Source: Baylisascaris procyonis (lineage: Eukaryota > Nematoda > Chromadorea > Rhabditida > Ascarididae). From it: a stretch of 64,000 nucleotides of DNA. Location of the stretch: the NCBI GenBank assembly GCA_037389465.1, contig JAZARR010000230.1, forward strand, positions 6,031,501-6,095,500. Reading direction: 5' to 3'. This document shows positions 63,851 through 64,000 of this stretch, one piece after another. The notes under the pieces were generated by a model that saw only the letters and a list, made by a program, of their open reading frames with translations, searched no databases and was not told where the DNA came from. How positions within the stretch are numbered: the first letter of the stretch is position 1; the number at the start of each line of letters is the position of its first letter. The position numbers were made by a program, and so were the translations under genes.

Positions 63851-64000
63851 TTGGGTATGGCGCCGAAAAGCCAACCCAAAATATCCGATCGTGATGAAAC
63901 ATTGTAGTACTCGTTTTGCACTTCTTTGTGTGTGTGACGTTGGGTATGGCACAAAAGAGCCAACCCAAAATATCCCGTTGTGATGAAACAGTGTAGTAAT
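63851..64000. repeat. 89-base direct repeat at the right edge
   Basis: Two copies of GTTGGGTATGGC, then GAAAAGCCAACCCAAAATAT (AAAGAGCC in the second), with GTGATGAAACA and TGTAGTA, begin at about 63,851 and 63,940; the second runs to the window edge. More copies may follow outside. The 142-codon minus frame 63,540-63,968 covers them and is an artefact. Confidence 0.8.

Noticed and set aside
63540..63968. 142-codon minus frame at the right edge
   Set aside because: Runs over the 89-base direct repeat and shows no bestrophin similarity.

Overview
This is eukaryotic DNA, AT-rich, with short GT-AG introns (often 40-70 bases), T-rich TTTCAG or TTGCAG acceptors, large amounts of simple repeat, and a bestrophin and a histidine-rich ZIP-like gene. 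Together these point to a nematode, most likely a repeat-rich strongylid (hookworm-like) genome; the genus is inference. Most open frames in the window are chance frames. The real genes are split into short exons, and I rebuilt them by checking that reading phase carries across every intron.

Left part (1-16.2 kb). The window opens inside the first exons of a minus-strand histidine-rich protein with a signal peptide, resembling the N-terminus of ZIP7/HKE-4 zinc transporters (exons 99-167 and 706-846). A perfect 106-base tandem duplication lies at 2,134-2,345. A second minus-strand gene of unknown family occupies about 3,785-5,105 (seven short exons). A (TA)n tract at 5.3 kb precedes a very long low-complexity block: about 2.5 kb of a 13-base minisatellite, then about 1.5 kb of AAT-type and 7-base repeats (to about 10.0 kb). 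Next come the 3' exons of a plus-strand unknown gene (10,345-11,183) and, facing it, a complete seven-exon minus-strand gene of 399 codons (16,110 down to 11,863) with a possible CCHC metal site.

Middle part (16.2-28.9 kb). This is almost gene-free: a (TA)n tract at 17.1 kb, scattered exon-like pieces, one convincing tRNA-Pro(AGG) at 23,665-23,736 (minus), and a degenerate direct repeat at 25.4/26.3 kb.

Central structure (28.9-53.2 kb). Two arms of about 9.9 and 9.6 kb, nearly identical and inverted, surround a 4.8 kb single-copy loop (38,793-43,608). Each arm carries nested older structures: a 2.3 kb imperfect foldback with 66-base tandem repeats at its centre, a perfect 25-base hairpin, and a degenerate array of about 57-base repeats. 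The left arm has a 305-base segment the right arm lacks. A coding-like frame in the right arm runs past the duplication boundary, while its left copy stops at the boundary, so the right arm looks like the source. The loop holds a possible small mitochondrial-type protein and a minus-strand gene or pseudogene with an OB-fold-like stretch.

Right part (53.2-64 kb). A decayed GIY-YIG endonuclease remnant of Penelope-like type lies near 55.2 kb (minus). The final 5 kb hold seven 3' exons, with stop, of a bestrophin chloride-channel gene on the minus strand (63,441 down to 58,506); its N-terminal exons lie off the right edge.
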